Positions 7,991 to 17,068 of a DNA stretch of 64,000 nucleotides are shown one piece after another (positions within the stretch are counted from its first letter, which is position 1; each line of letters starts with the position of its first letter). The stretch is from Planococcus sp. ISL-109 (GTDB lineage Bacteria; Bacillota; Bacilli; Bacillales_A; Planococcaceae), in the NCBI RefSeq assembly GCF_018613655.1, contig NZ_JAGGPW010000001.1, forward strand, positions 1-64,000, in the 5' to 3' direction. The position numbers and the translations under genes are program-made. The notes under the pieces were generated by a model. It made no database searches and was not told the origin of the DNA. It saw only the letters and a program-made list of their open reading frames with translations.

Positions 7991-10447
7991 TTAAACCGTC
8001 GCGGGCTTGAAGTTTTTCAAGCGCAAGGCGTTGAGCAACACCGATACAGAACTAAAGCTCATCGCTGCAGCGGCGATCATCGGGTTCAATAGCGGGCCGC
8101 CGAACAGATACAAGATGCCCATCGCAACCGGGATGCCGAGTACGTTATAGGCGAACGCCCAGAACAGGTTTTGCTTGATGTTTTTGATGGTCGATTTGCT
8201 TAGCTGGATCGCTGTCGGCACGTCCATCAAATCGCTGCGCATCAGGACGATGTCCGCGGATTCCATTGCAACGTCCGTTCCCGAGCCGATCGCGATGCCG
8301 ATATCGGCTTGTGCGAGCGCCGGTGCGTCGTTGATGCCGTCGCCGGCCATCGCCACTTTATTGCCTTGTGCCTGCAATTTCTTCACTTCGTTCGCTTTTT
8401 CCTCCGGCAGCACTTCGCTCAATACTTGGTCGATGCCGACTTGCTTGGCGATCGCTGCGGCGGTCAATTTATTGTCGCCTGTCAGCATGACCACGCCGAT
8501 TCCCATGTCCTGGAGTTTTCGTATGGCGTGGACACTTGACGGTTTCACCGTATCAGCAACCGCGATGAGGCCGGCAAATTCGCCGTCCACCGCGACAAAC
8601 ATTGGCGTCTTCCCTTGATTCGCCAAACGGTCGGATGCTGCTGCAAAGCTGCCCAGTGGAATCTCGTAATCGTCCATCAGTTTGCGGTTGCCGAGCCGTA
8701 CAAGCTTGTCTTCGATACCGACTTCGATGCCGTGGCCCGGAATGGCCGTAAAGCGCTCGACTTGTTTCAGCGGCAAATTCTGCTGCTCCGCGCTTTTTAC
8801 AATCGCTTCGCCGAGCGGATGCTCCGAGCCTTTTTCAGCTGATGCGGCAAGGCTCAACAGTTCATCTTCCGACAACCCGTTCTGTGCAACAAGCACATCG
8901 GTCACGGTCAGTTTGCCTTCGGTGATGGTCCCGGTTTTATCGAAGACGATCGTGTCGATGGCGTGTGTCGTCTCGAGCGCGCCTCCGCTTTTGATCAAGA
9001 CGCCATGTTCTGCGCCTTTGCCGGTGCCGACCATGATGGCGGTCGGTGTCGCAAGCCCGAGTGCACAAGGGCACGCGATGACCAGGACGGAAATCGCGAT
9101 TGTGAAGGCGAACAAGCCTGTCTGTCCGCCGATATACCAGGCAAGGCCGGAAAAAATTGAAATCGCGATGACGATCGGCACGAAATAGCCGGAAATGATG
9201 TCCGCCATTTTGGCGATCGGCGCTTTCGACCCTTGGGCGTCTTCCACCAATTTGATGATCTGTGCCAAAGCGGTGTCTTTGCCGACTTTCGTCGCTTCGT
9301 AGCGGATCGTGCCGTTTTTGTTGATGCTCGCTCCGATGACGCGGTCACCGGCAGCTTTTTCGACCGGCATGCTTTCACCCGTCAGCATCGATTCATCGAC
9401 CGCTGTCGCACCTTCCACGACGATACCATCGACCGGCAATTTCTCGCCCGGTTTGACGATAACCACGTCGCCTGTTTCGACGGCGTCCACGGAAATTTCC
9501 GTTTCCACGCCGCCTCGGACGACGATCGCCGTTTTCGGTGCCATGCCCATTAGTTTCTTGATCGCTTCAGACGTTTTCCCTTTGGACAAAGCTTCAATAT
9601 ATTTCCCTAATGTAATCAACGTCAATATGACCGCAGCGGATTCGTAATACAGCTTCATCGTGTAGCCCGCATCGCCCATCAAGACGAAAACGGTTGCGAT
9701 GACACTATAGAAAAATGCCGCACTGGTTCCGAGCGCAATGAGGGAATCCATATTCGGATGGCCTTTGAACAAAGTCTTGAAGCCGACCGTGAAGAAGCTC
9801 TTGCCGAGAATCATTACCGGAATCGTCAGCACCAGCTGCGCCAGCACAAAGTTCACCGGGTTCAGCATTGGGTCGACCACACCAGGTAGCGGCATGCCGA
9901 TCATATGCCCCATCGAAATCAATAATAGTGGAATCGTCAAGGCGCCGGACAGCCAGAAGCGCTGCCACACCGAGTCGATGTGCTGCTGTTTTTTCGCACG
10001 GTCCTGGTCAGCAGACGATTCGCCGTCCACTTTCTCGACCGCTGCGTAGCCGGCATCTACTACCGCGGCTTTAATGTCTTTTACGGACACTTGCTGCGGG
10101 TCAAAGCGGATGACCATCTTCTCCGTCGCCATATTGACGTTCGATTCGGCGACACCCTCGAGTTTTCTCGTCGCTTTTTCCACCGATTGCACACAGGACG
10201 CACAGGTCATCCCTTCGATGGTGAAGGTTTTCGTCTCGGTAGCGGCGAGCGCTTTATAGCCAGCCTGTTCCACCGCGCTGTAAATCTCTTCTATTGAAAC
10301 CGCCTGTTCATCAAAGCGGACTTTTAATTTCTCTGTAGCGAGATTGACGCTCGCTTCTTCCACGCCGGTCAATTTCCCGGCGGATTTCTCGACGGACTGG
10401 GCGCATGATGCGCACGTCATCCCTTCGATCGTCAGTAATTTCTCCAT
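7991..10447 (-). CDS. copA: Copper-exporting P1B-type ATPase CopA
   Basis: 818 residues. Two N-terminal heavy-metal domains carry GMTCASC (Cys12/Cys15 and Cys82/Cys85). These are followed by eight predicted membrane helices, the actuator loop TGES, the membrane metal site CPC (residues 459-461, [13 protein letters not shown]), the phosphorylated Asp503 in DKTGT, an HP motif (SEHPLGEA) and the hinge [10 protein letters not shown]. This is the full set for Cu(I) export from the cytoplasm driven by ATP. The start has AGAGGTGG upstream. It follows copY by 23 bp in one operon under CopY-type operator boxes. Length and motifs fit a full-length active pump. Confidence 0.95.
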   Translation of the reverse strand: MEKLLTIEGMTCASCAQSVEKSAGKLTGVEEASVNLATEKLKVRFDEQAVSIEEIYSAVEQAGYKALAATETKTFTIEGMTCASCVQSVEKATRKLEGVAESNVNMATEKMVIRFDPQQVSVKDIKAAVVDAGYAAVEKVDGESSADQDRAKKQQHIDSVWQRFWLSGALTIPLLLISMGHMIGMPLPGVVDPMLNPVNFVLAQLVLTIPVMILGKSFFTVGFKTLFKGHPNMDSLIALGTSAAFFYSVIATVFVLMGDAGYTMKLYYESAAVILTLITLGKYIEALSKGKTSEAIKKLMGMAPKTAIVVRGGVETEISVDAVETGDVVIVKPGEKLPVDGIVVEGATAVDESMLTGESMPVEKAAGDRVIGASINKNGTIRYEATKVGKDTALAQIIKLVEDAQGSKAPIAKMADIISGYFVPIVIAISIFSGLAWYIGGQTGLFAFTIAISVLVIACPCALGLATPTAIMVGTGKGAEHGVLIKSGGALETTHAIDTIVFDKTGTITEGKLTVTDVLVAQNGLSEDELLSLAASAEKGSEHPLGEAIVKSAEQQNLPLKQVERFTAIPGHGIEVGIEDKLVRLGNRKLMDDYEIPLGSFAAASDRLANQGKTPMFVAVDGEFAGLIAVADTVKPSSVHAIRKLQDMGIGVVMLTGDNKLTAAAIAKQVGIDQVLSEVLPEEKANEVKKLQAQGNKVAMAGDGINDAPALAQADIGIAIGSGTDVAMESADIVLMRSDLMDVPTAIQLSKSTIKNIKQNLFWAFAYNVLGIPVAMGILYLFGGPLLNPMIAAAAMSFSSVSVLLNALRLKNFKPATV

Positions 10448-10470
10448 TTTGTTCCACCTCTTAAACTATA

Positions 10471-10914
10471 TTATGAGTGCGTACTGCATCGGCACTGGCC
10501 CGGCACACAATTGCATGCCACTTCGTCGACGGCGTGTTTCTTTTTGTCGTCCAATACCGCCTGGATGAGTTCGACATCCTTGTGGCTCAACGCGGCACCC
10601 GCCAGCATGTCGGCGATGGTGTTGCCCGCCTGCTTGTGGCAGATTTGCTCAAAAAGCCGCTCCGCCGCCGTTTTCACGCTATCTTCTTCGCTGATCGCGG
10701 CTGAATAAATGTATTTATTGCCTTGCGGTTCCGCGAGCAGGAAGCCTTTTTTCACGAGGCGCCCGATAAAGGTCTTGGCCGTCGCCGGCTTCCAGTCCTT
10801 TTTCCGCTCCAGCACATCCACGATGTCTTTGCTCGTCGCATTACCGAGCGTCCAGACGACACGCATGATTTCCCGCTCCGATGCGGTCATTTCTACTTTT
10901 TCTTGAATCGCCAT
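10471..10914 (-). CDS. copY: CopY/TcrY-family copper-responsive repressor
   Basis: 147 residues. The N-terminal winged helix is of BlaI/MecI type (SEREIMRVVWTLGNATSKDIVDVL, then [14 protein letters not shown]). The C-terminal metal hook is CNCVPGQCRC, which fits the CxCxxxxCxC signature that separates CopY from BlaI. In known CopY proteins Zn(II) keeps the repressor on DNA, and Cu(I) displaces it and releases the operator. It is the first gene of the operon, with GGAGGG upstream, and two cop-box-like sequences lie immediately upstream, so the operon is probably autoregulated. Confidence 0.92.
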   Translation of the reverse strand: MAIQEKVEMTASEREIMRVVWTLGNATSKDIVDVLERKKDWKPATAKTFIGRLVKKGFLLAEPQGNKYIYSAAISEEDSVKTAAERLFEQICHKQAGNTIADMLAGAALSHKDVELIQAVLDDKKKHAVDEVACNCVPGQCRCSTHS

Positions 10915-10934
10915 GAAAATCCCTCCAAATCGTT

Positions 10935-10944
10935 TACGCTTGTA
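10935..10944. promoter_or_regulatory. cop box 2 (one mismatch)
   Basis: TACGCTTGTA matches the CopY operator consensus TACANNTGTA except at one position. It lies between cop box 1 and the copY start. Confidence 0.7.
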
Positions 10945-10961
10945 ATCGAATAACCTTAGTT

Positions 10962-10971
10962 TACAACTGTA
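10962..10971. promoter_or_regulatory. cop box 1 (perfect)
   Basis: TACAACTGTA is an exact match to the CopY operator TACANNTGTA, 27 bp from the second box. Paired boxes are the usual arrangement for CopY regulation and overlap the likely copY promoter. Confidence 0.85.
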
Positions 10972-11050
10972 ATCGTTTTTTCGTCAACCCATCTGTTTGC
11001 ATCCAATATCCGCTCCAGCGATTCACGTGTCCAAACCCTCTAGTTGCAGT

Positions 11051-11071
11051 GTCCCTGTGTTCCACACAATT
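11051..11071 (-). repeat. REP element between the copper operon and composite repeat B
   Basis: Minus-strand REP with GGA in the centre. The sequence TAGTTGCAGT just before it is shared with the sequence just before composite copy A at 7427, so the flanks of the two repeats are mosaics. Confidence 0.75.
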
Positions 11072-11134
11072 CCGGAGCCACCACTGCGGAAATTCCCTTC
11101 TACTGCAAAGGATCTGGGAGATATCTTTGCGGAT

Positions 11135-11305
11135 GTGTCCCTGTGTTCCACACAATTTAAAGCCGCATCCAATCGCCGAAAAGGCGGTTGGATGCGGCTT
11201 ATTTCGCGTTGAATTGCGCCTGACACAGGGACATCCGCACAGCGAATTCCTTCTATGACTGGGATCTTGCCCAGTGAATTGTGTCTGACACAGGGACACC
11301 CTCCA
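11135..11305. repeat. 171-bp composite REP repeat, copy B
   Basis: Identical base for base to 7435-7605, in the same orientation and exactly 3,700 bp away. It contains REPs at 11137-11157 (minus), 11212-11232 (plus) and 11277-11297 (plus) and the same central hairpin. Confidence 0.9.
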
Positions 11306-11362
11306 ACACCCTCCAAGAAAGCACAAAAAAACGCCCCCAGCTTTCGCCAGAGACGGTTTCCC

Positions 11363-11578
11363 TTATTTCAAAAACTTCGAGCCTTCCAAATTCAATGCAT
11401 CTGCGACCGGGCAATAATAGGTGACGCCTTCTCCGACTTTTTGGGCGCCGAGAAACGCCAAGCTAAGCTGCGCGCAGGACGTGCCTTCGCGCGCCATTTT
11501 CGCGGTGGAATAGGCGAGCAGCGTCAAACCGCCTGCGATGCGCAGCATCGAGTTGTACGTGCCGATATTTTGCTTCAT
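11363..11578 (-). CDS. DUF2892 / YgaP-like small membrane protein
   Basis: 71 residues. It begins MKQNIGTYNSMLRIAGGLTLLAYS, the characteristic N.G..D..LR...G start of DUF2892 proteins, and contains two short hydrophobic stretches. In other bacteria the domain is found fused to, or next to, rhodaneses. Two cysteines (Cys35 and Cys56) could take part in redox chemistry. A plausible Shine-Dalgarno (AAGGAGG) lies upstream. It appears monocistronic, just outside the REP-flanked copper segment. Confidence 0.7.
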   Translation of the reverse strand: MKQNIGTYNSMLRIAGGLTLLAYSTAKMAREGTSCAQLSLAFLGAQKVGEGVTYYCPVADALNLEGSKFLK

Positions 11579-11775
11579 CGAATAACCTCCTTAAGAGTTG
11601 TCATCAGTATGGAAGTTCCCGTTCTGTAGCATGCGTAAACGGATTGTCACATTGCGGACCTTTATGAATGCTTAATTTTCGCAAATAAACAGAATAGCCG
11701 AATATTTCCTTATTTATTTTCTCTTCCATTTTCGCTACAATAGAACTACTAGAGTCTCTAAGAAGGGGATTTTTC

Positions 11776-11949
11776 CTTGAAGCTTAAAAAGCGCTTTATC
11801 TGGTTACTGGCACTGGCATGTCTCGGCTTACTATTGATCGCGTTCACGCCATTTCCCTCTGGCGGCGCCATCGAAGTGGTTTCGGACGGAGATTCATTAA
11901 AATCAATTAAGCTTTATATATTAGATTATCATATTAAGTCGAACGGCTA
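11776..11949 (+). pseudogene. 5' remnant of an exported or membrane protein gene cut by IS30
   Basis: A TTG start with AGAAGGGGA upstream opens a frame with a basic start and a long hydrophobic segment (FIWLLALACLGLLLIAF). It then runs to a stop inside the left end of the neighbouring IS30 element. A promoter-like TACAAT lies about 35 bp upstream. The reading frame is not resumed on the far side of the insertion, so the rest of the gene was probably deleted or lost. The original product is not recognisable. Confidence 0.45.
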
Positions 11950-12975
11950 GAAAATAAAAATAGCTCAAGTGGGTACACAGTAGTTAACGCGAATCAACTA
12001 AGGAGTGTCCCCAAATGAGCTATGCCCACATCATATCACGGGAACGGGTGCTAATCGAGAGTTATTGCCTGGAAGAGCAATCGCTGTCTTACATGGCGAA
12101 ACAGTTGAAACGAAGTAAAAGCACCATCCACTATGAATTGAAACGCTGTAAGCCATATAACGCCCTTTTGGCACAGGCTGATTACGATACCAAGCGGGAA
12201 AACTGCGGCTCTAGACGATCCGTCAATTCAGAAGACGTCGACTATACTCTGGCTAAGCTAAAGCTGGGCTGGTCGCCTGAAAGCATCGTCAGACGGTACT
12301 GGAAAACGCACAAGAAACCCTTTCCCCTCAGTATTTCAAGTATTTACCGATACGCAGCACTCGATCTGTTCAACCTGTCCCAAAAGCTGTTGATCCGCAA
12401 AGGACGAAAGCTGAAAAACAACGTCACGGAGACCCGGGGCAAGATGCCCCGCCTGAAAAAGATCCATGCGCGCTTGGCGCCCCGAAGCCAAGTGGGACAT
12501 TGGGAAGTCGATACCGTTATCGGCAAGTCGCACAAGAGCCAGATCCTTACCTTGACTGAACGCACCACCCGTTTCGAGATTATCTACAAGCTGGCTGCGA
12601 AGACGGCCAGTGAAACCGCGCAGGCCATTATCCAGGTGTTGAAAAACCTGCCAAAGAAAGTGGTGAAGTCCATCACCGCCGACCGGGGCAAGGAATTTCA
12701 TCTGTGGGAAGAAGTTGAGAAAGGACTGGAAGTTCCGTTTTACTTCGCCGATCCTGGAGTGCTCGGCCAGCGCGGCACCAACGAAAACAGCAACGGTCGC
12801 ATTCGCCGCACGTATCCCAAAGGAACCGACTTCAGCCGGATGACCCAGAAGGAGATCCTGGACTTTCTCTTGGTCTTCAATCAGCTCCCCCGAAAAGTAC
12901 TGAACTACAATACGCCGTTTGAGGTATTCATGAGCTTCTTGCCGTGTTCGACTTAAATTGACAAACGGAATATCA
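11925..12975 (+). mobile_element. IS30-family insertion sequence
   Basis: The transposase gene is bracketed by imperfect inverted ends. Both contain TTAAGTCGAAC followed by GGC(A/T)AG: on the left around 11930-11952, and on the right as the reverse complement just after the transposase stop (about 12943-12965). The outer limits are approximate because no clear target duplication could be read. A decayed relative lies at 33302-33740. Confidence 0.75.
12015..12956 (+). CDS. IS30-family transposase
   Basis: 313 residues. The N-terminal helix-turn-helix (QSLSYMAKQLKRSKSTIHYELKR) binds the ends. The DDE catalytic core is visible as GHWEVDTVIG (first Asp), SITADRGKEF (second Asp) and RGTNENSNGRIRRTYPKG (Glu in the IS30-type NENxNG(R/L)IR context). 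The length and the terminal FEVFMSFL segment fit full-length IS30 transposases, so the copy is probably active. A plausible Shine-Dalgarno (AAGGAGTG) precedes the ATG. Confidence 0.93.
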   Translation: MSYAHIISRERVLIESYCLEEQSLSYMAKQLKRSKSTIHYELKRCKPYNALLAQADYDTKRENCGSRRSVNSEDVDYTLAKLKLGWSPESIVRRYWKTHKKPFPLSISSIYRYAALDLFNLSQKLLIRKGRKLKNNVTETRGKMPRLKKIHARLAPRSQVGHWEVDTVIGKSHKSQILTLTERTTRFEIIYKLAAKTASETAQAIIQVLKNLPKKVVKSITADRGKEFHLWEEVEKGLEVPFYFADPGVLGQRGTNENSNGRIRRTYPKGTDFSRMTQKEILDFLLVFNQLPRKVLNYNTPFEVFMSFLPCST

Positions 12976-13146
12976 AAAAAATAGTTTTTGAAATTTTTTC
13001 ATTATTCCCCATAAAATTGTTATAATTACCCTAACAAAATATTAATAGTTAGAAGTTTTTATGGACATCATGAACAGAACGCAAATAGACTGACTCCCTA
13101 TTATGCGGAAGCTGAAAAAATAATGTTTCACCTTCATCAATAGAAA

Positions 13147-13195
13147 AGCTTACTTATCAAAGCCTGCTTTTTTAATCGATTTTCTGCAGTAAGCT
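13147..13195. other. Long-loop inverted repeat upstream of the GtrII-like gene
   Basis: AGCTTACT and AGTAAGCT pair across a 33-nt T-rich loop in the 280-bp gap after IS30. It may be a terminator remnant. Nothing else coding is seen in this gap. Confidence 0.4.
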
Positions 13196-13239
13196 AAAAC
13201 TTCTCAACAACATGCAGAATTCAAACAAAGGAGAAAGTC

Positions 13240-14775
13240 ATGCCAGAACAATTATTGCTCAAAATCAAAAACAACATTAAGCCGCAATGGAAGACAGCTT
13301 TTTGGTCTTCTATTGTCATTGGCTTTCTATGTCACTTATATATATTCACCAACGCCCTACCTAATCATGACGGTTTACTCAATACATACAGCTCTCAGGA
13401 AAAATTCTCCTCTGGCCGTTTTTTTCTGTCTCCTTTTAGCGGCATTGGTTCGTACTTCGACCTACCTTGGATCAACGGCGCTCTATCCATTCTCTATTTA
13501 GCGTTCGCCGCAGTCGCCATTACTGAATTATTCGGCTTGCGTAAAAAGCTCTCGATCATCTTATCGGCCGGGCTGCTCGTGACTTTCCCCACAGTCACCT
13601 CGACTTTCTCTTATATGTTTACTGCTGATGCTTATATGCTTGGCTACTTAGTCACCGTCCTCTCTTTAGTAGCTGCCAAGAAATACAAGTACGGGTTTAT
13701 ACCAGGCGCGCTGCTTTTCTATGTAAGTGTCGGTGTCTACCAAGCCAACTTACCGTTTCTTCTGACACTAGTCACGGTATTCTTACTGAATGAAGTCTTG
13801 TGCCGCAAAGCAAATATGAAAACATTCACCACTTACTTTTTCCGCTTCTTTGCAGTCATGTTCATCGGGATGGCGTTGTATGCGATAAGTTTCAAAGCCT
13901 ATACGACCTTCTTTTCAGGAGCGATCTCCGACTATCAAGGATTAAATGAAATAGGGGATAACCCGCCTACACTTCTGGAAGCCTTTTCTTTGATTCATGA
14001 ATCCTTCATGCACTTTTTCTTCCGTGGATTTATTTCAGATATGCCGGTGAATCTCTTTGAAGTGTTGAACGTCCTTACATTCCTCGCCATCTTCATTGGC
14101 TTTATCTGGTTTGTCTATAGTCACAAGATCCATCGTCATGTTCCATTATTCATGGTTTCGATTGTCTTGTTGCTTAGTCTGCCTTTGTCTGCCTATAGCA
14201 TGTATTTCGTTTCCCCAGATGTCAGCTATCATATGCTGATGGTTATGGGCTTGCTAAGCTTTTACCTTCTACCGGTTGTTTTTTACGATAGTTATACTCC
14301 CGCGAAGTTTATTACGCCGCTTCTCTCGTGGAGCACCTTTCTGCTCTCGGCACTCCTTGTTTTCAATTTTGCGGTGATTGCCAACATCTCTTACTTTAAT
14401 ATGAACTTGAAATATGAGAAGTCCTACGCATTCTTAAATCGTGCAGTCGACCGCATTGAACAAACTGAAGGCTTTAATGGGGCCACAAAACTCGCTGTTC
14501 TAGGCAGAATAAAGATGGATGAAAGCATCAGCACAGAAGAAGTATATGAAAGTGTCCCTAAGATGACAGGGATGTTAGGAAGCCGATTTTTAGCCCACCC
14601 CCTCCATTATGAAAGAATGATGAAAAATTACTTTGGGATATCCTATGATTTGGTCACCGATGAAGAGAAAAATGATATTCTTTCCAGTGCGTTATACGAT
14701 GAAATGGAGATTTGGCCAGCCGCTAGTTCAGTTCGAATTGTTGACGATACGGTCATCATAAAATTGAATAAATAA
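13240..14775 (+). CDS. GtrII-like membrane glucosyltransferase family protein
   Basis: 511 residues with about ten to twelve predicted membrane helices. The external loop NHDGLLNTYSSQEKFSSGRFF resembles the conserved early loop of the Glucos_trans_II (GtrII) family. Members add glucose or other sugars from a lipid-phosphate donor to surface glycans. The ribosome site is AAAGGAG 7 nt before the ATG. Base composition is somewhat lower in GC than the upstream genes, and it sits just after IS30 and before a decayed gene, so it may belong to an acquired, partly degraded surface-glycan cluster. The acceptor is unknown. Confidence 0.7.
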   Translation: MPEQLLLKIKNNIKPQWKTAFWSSIVIGFLCHLYIFTNALPNHDGLLNTYSSQEKFSSGRFFLSPFSGIGSYFDLPWINGALSILYLAFAAVAITELFGLRKKLSIILSAGLLVTFPTVTSTFSYMFTADAYMLGYLVTVLSLVAAKKYKYGFIPGALLFYVSVGVYQANLPFLLTLVTVFLLNEVLCRKANMKTFTTYFFRFFAVMFIGMALYAISFKAYTTFFSGAISDYQGLNEIGDNPPTLLEAFSLIHESFMHFFFRGFISDMPVNLFEVLNVLTFLAIFIGFIWFVYSHKIHRHVPLFMVSIVLLLSLPLSAYSMYFVSPDVSYHMLMVMGLLSFYLLPVVFYDSYTPAKFITPLLSWSTFLLSALLVFNFAVIANISYFNMNLKYEKSYAFLNRAVDRIEQTEGFNGATKLAVLGRIKMDESISTEEVYESVPKMTGMLGSRFLAHPLHYERMMKNYFGISYDLVTDEEKNDILSSALYDEMEIWPAASSVRIVDDTVIIKLNK

Positions 14776-14959
14776 ATACAAATGTGAAAGGTAGACACAT
14801 ATGACAAACCCATTAAAATGAACTGTATGCGGTTTTCAATGGACTCATTTTCTTGGAACGATTCAAGCATTTTCTGAAAGCATGTACCGGACATCTCATT
14901 TTTTAGTGAACGGGCAACAGAAAGTACAAGCGAATGTTCCCAACGAATATCGAACCTAG

Positions 14960-15175
14960 GGTAATATTCACCTACTCTTTTGGTGCGAAGACAATCATGC
15001 ATTCGCCAAAATTTTTGACGGCCACAAAGGCATCGTTTACTTGGACGACAACCAGTTAATTGATGACTTCACGGCTCATATCAACGCACTAAGCGATGAG
15101 AACCGATCAACTCTTTTCATTAGCGACCATGGCATCTCTTCCGAACTTAGCATTTTCCTAACTAAAGAGAAGTAA
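14960..15175 (+). pseudogene. C-terminal remnant of a sulfatase/phosphatase-like gene
   Basis: A 71-codon open stretch without a start encodes NHAFAKIFDGHKGIVYLDD and ends with STLFISDHGISSE, which resembles the metal-binding DHG motif of the alkaline phosphatase/sulfatase superfamily. Sequence upstream (14802-14959) is interrupted by several stops in all frames. Together with its position after the GtrII-like gene, this suggests a decayed lipoteichoic-acid or phosphoglycerol transferase-type gene. The assignment is weak. Confidence 0.4.
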
Positions 15176-15180
15176 CGACA

Positions 15181-15220
15181 AAAAGAGCAACCTCCTGGTC
15201 TAAAGGAAGGTTGCTCTTTT
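15181..15220. terminator. Bidirectional terminator
   Basis: AAAAGAGCAACCT pairs with AGGTTGCTCTTTT around a 14-nt loop. It lies between the plus-strand decayed gene and a minus-strand open frame, so it could serve both. Confidence 0.8.
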
Positions 15221-15229
15221 CTGTAACAT

Positions 15230-15532
15230 TCAATAAAAATCAAGAGAGTGATATAAAGCTGTCCATTTCCTCATGGCGGTACGGCACTTCGATTTCCTGT
15301 ACAAGCGGAACCGGTCGGTTGCTGCCTGAAGGATGGTCTTTACATGTAGCTTGAGTTCCATCACCTGGCGTTTCGGGAACAAGAAGACCAGCTTCCCTGC
15401 CTCTTCAATCGCCATCGGCACTTCACCGTTTCCGGAACGGATCACCGGATAGGTTTCAATGCGGCAACATTCCCCATCCTGATTCTTATACTGTCTCATA
15501 ATTTTTCTAAAACCTGATAAAGAGAATTTCAA
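15230..15532 (-). pseudogene. Unrecognised open frame, probably a frameshifted fragment
   Basis: A 100-codon frame beginning MKFSLSGFRK. The first 60 residues look protein-like (GKLVFLFPKRQVMELKLHV), but the C-terminal part has a more natural composition in a neighbouring frame (RPVPLVQEIEVPYRHEEMD), suggesting a frameshift near 15340. No family is recognised. Confidence 0.3.
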
Positions 15533-15705
15533 TCAGTGTGAGGTCGTCATTCACACTGATTATTAATTGATCTAATCGGACCGTTAAAGCGGGGATTAAT
15601 TTTTGCAAGATCAATGATGCGCCCACATCCCAATACAGGACAAAAAAGCCTACCCAGAAGGCAGACAATTGTAAATACTTGGAACACCCCATCTTTCCCT
15701 TCAAG

Positions 15706-15957
15706 TCACAGTTCCTTCGCCTTCTTATCAGCCATCCTCATCCCAATCTTCACTCCGAATATGGCACCCACGATTGCCCCGATTACAGCGCCGACATAGG
15801 CGGCCAACTCATACCCTTCTATCCCAATTTTTTCATAGATATCGAGGCCACCTAAAAACGTTCCTCCCACTACTAAGCCGAGGAAACCGCCACCGATAAT
15901 TCCTGCTATGAAACCTAGCAACCCGCCGATGATACCCGGCAATCGTTTCTTTTTCAT
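15706..15957 (-). CDS. Small glycine-rich membrane protein
   Basis: 83 residues with two or three glycine-zipper-rich hydrophobic segments (IIGGLLGFIAGIIGGGFLGL, and YVGAVIGAIVGAIFGVKIG) and charged ends (MKKKR start, ADKKAKEL end). A good ribosome site (AAGGGGTGG) lies upstream. Proteins of this build oligomerise in the membrane, but no specific function can be named. It is monocistronic. Confidence 0.6.
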   Translation of the reverse strand: MKKKRLPGIIGGLLGFIAGIIGGGFLGLVVGGTFLGGLDIYEKIGIEGYELAAYVGAVIGAIVGAIFGVKIGMRMADKKAKEL

Positions 15958-16185
15958 AACTAAGCCACCCCTTTTCTTGTCTTAAACTCTCGCTGAAAAA
16001 GTCCTGAATCACTACTTAGTATTCTGCCGCTCTTGCTTATCTTCTTCATCGCTTCAGTAATTCCTCTATGATCTTCACCTATGACTATTTGCGCAAAAAA
16101 ATAAAGAAATGTAAATATTAATAGAATATTCGAACTATTAGTTTTATACTATGTATGAAGTACAAGAAAAGAAAGGGAGGGTTTT

Positions 16186-16923
16186 ATGAAAAGGCTAATC
16201 AAAATCATTACTGCTGTTTTGCTTGTCAGCTTGCTGTCATCTCCTGCTGCTTTCGCCAAAAGTGATAATGCCAAAGAGTCGCTTGTTGCGGTGGGCGATT
16301 CGATTCCGTTCGGCTACAACCTGGGACAGACCAATAAAAATCCCGCAAAAACCAGTTATCCTTATTTGATCGGCAAACTAAGCGATTTAAGGGTCCGCAA
16401 CCTCGGTGTTCCGGGATGGCAGTCGGACCAGTTATTGACCGCCTTGCAAACCAATCAAAAATACCGGCAAGCCATCATCCACTCGGATTATGTCGCGGTG
16501 ACTATCGGCAGTAACGATTTTTTGGAAATTCTGCGGGCTGCTGCGGCAGAAAGCGGCGGGAATCAAGTTCTGTTCCAGCAATTACTGCAACAAAAGCTAA
16601 ACAATAGTGATGTTTTCGACAATATCACCCAGATCATCCAAGAAATCCGCGCGCTGACAGACTCGCCAATCGTTTTATACAATGTCTACAACCCTTTCCA
16701 GTTGAATGATCCGCTCCACTTTGTCGCAGATGCTTTTCTTCCACAGATTAACGCCGCCTTTGCAGGACTGGCATTCTCTAACCAAGATGTCTACCTGGCT
16801 GATGCTTACACTGCATTCGGCAATGACCAAGCCACATACGTCTTGCCAGGAGACATCCATCCGACCGAAGCCGGACAGGCCAAACTTGCTGAAATCGGCT
16901 TGCAAGCTTTCGGGCTCTACTAA
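16186..16923 (+). CDS. Secreted SGNH/GDSL-family hydrolase
   Basis: 245 residues. A signal peptide (MKRLIKIITAVLLVSLL) ends at AAFA, with probable cleavage after residue 24. The four SGNH blocks are visible: VAVGDSIPFG with nucleophile Ser39, a Gly at LGVPG, TIGSNDF with Asn110, and PGDIHPTEAG with Asp223 and His225. This is a complete esterase/lipase-type catalytic set, so the enzyme probably removes acyl groups from lipids, carbohydrates or cell-wall material outside the cell. The ribosome site AAAGGGAGG is strong, and a bidirectional terminator follows. It is monocistronic. Confidence 0.88.
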   Translation: MKRLIKIITAVLLVSLLSSPAAFAKSDNAKESLVAVGDSIPFGYNLGQTNKNPAKTSYPYLIGKLSDLRVRNLGVPGWQSDQLLTALQTNQKYRQAIIHSDYVAVTIGSNDFLEILRAAAAESGGNQVLFQQLLQQKLNNSDVFDNITQIIQEIRALTDSPIVLYNVYNPFQLNDPLHFVADAFLPQINAAFAGLAFSNQDVYLADAYTAFGNDQATYVLPGDIHPTEAGQAKLAEIGLQAFGLY

Positions 16924-16937
16924 GTTAATGAAACACG

Positions 16938-16976
16938 AAAAAGCTGCAGCCTTGTTTTATAAGGCTGCAGCTTTTT
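16938..16976. terminator. Bidirectional terminator after the SGNH gene
   Basis: AAAGCTGCAGCCTT pairs with AAGGCTGCAGCTTT, followed by T residues. It sits between convergent genes. Confidence 0.85.
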
Positions 16977-17068
16977 CATATCGTAAAACTATTTTTCTAG
17001 CCGGATCTCCAAAACTATCCGTAATGATTTCCTCAAGTTTCATAGTCCACCCTCAGGCAGACTTTTCC

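Noticed and set aside
6441-11305. Clustered short repeats considered as a CRISPR array
   Set aside because: Spacing and orientation are irregular, the copies occur as inverted pairs with hairpins, there are no cas genes, and a RAYT gene explains them better.
14643-15002. Minus-strand 119-codon frame across the end of the GtrII-like gene
   Set aside because: Overlaps the intact gene antisense and has no ribosome site or family features.
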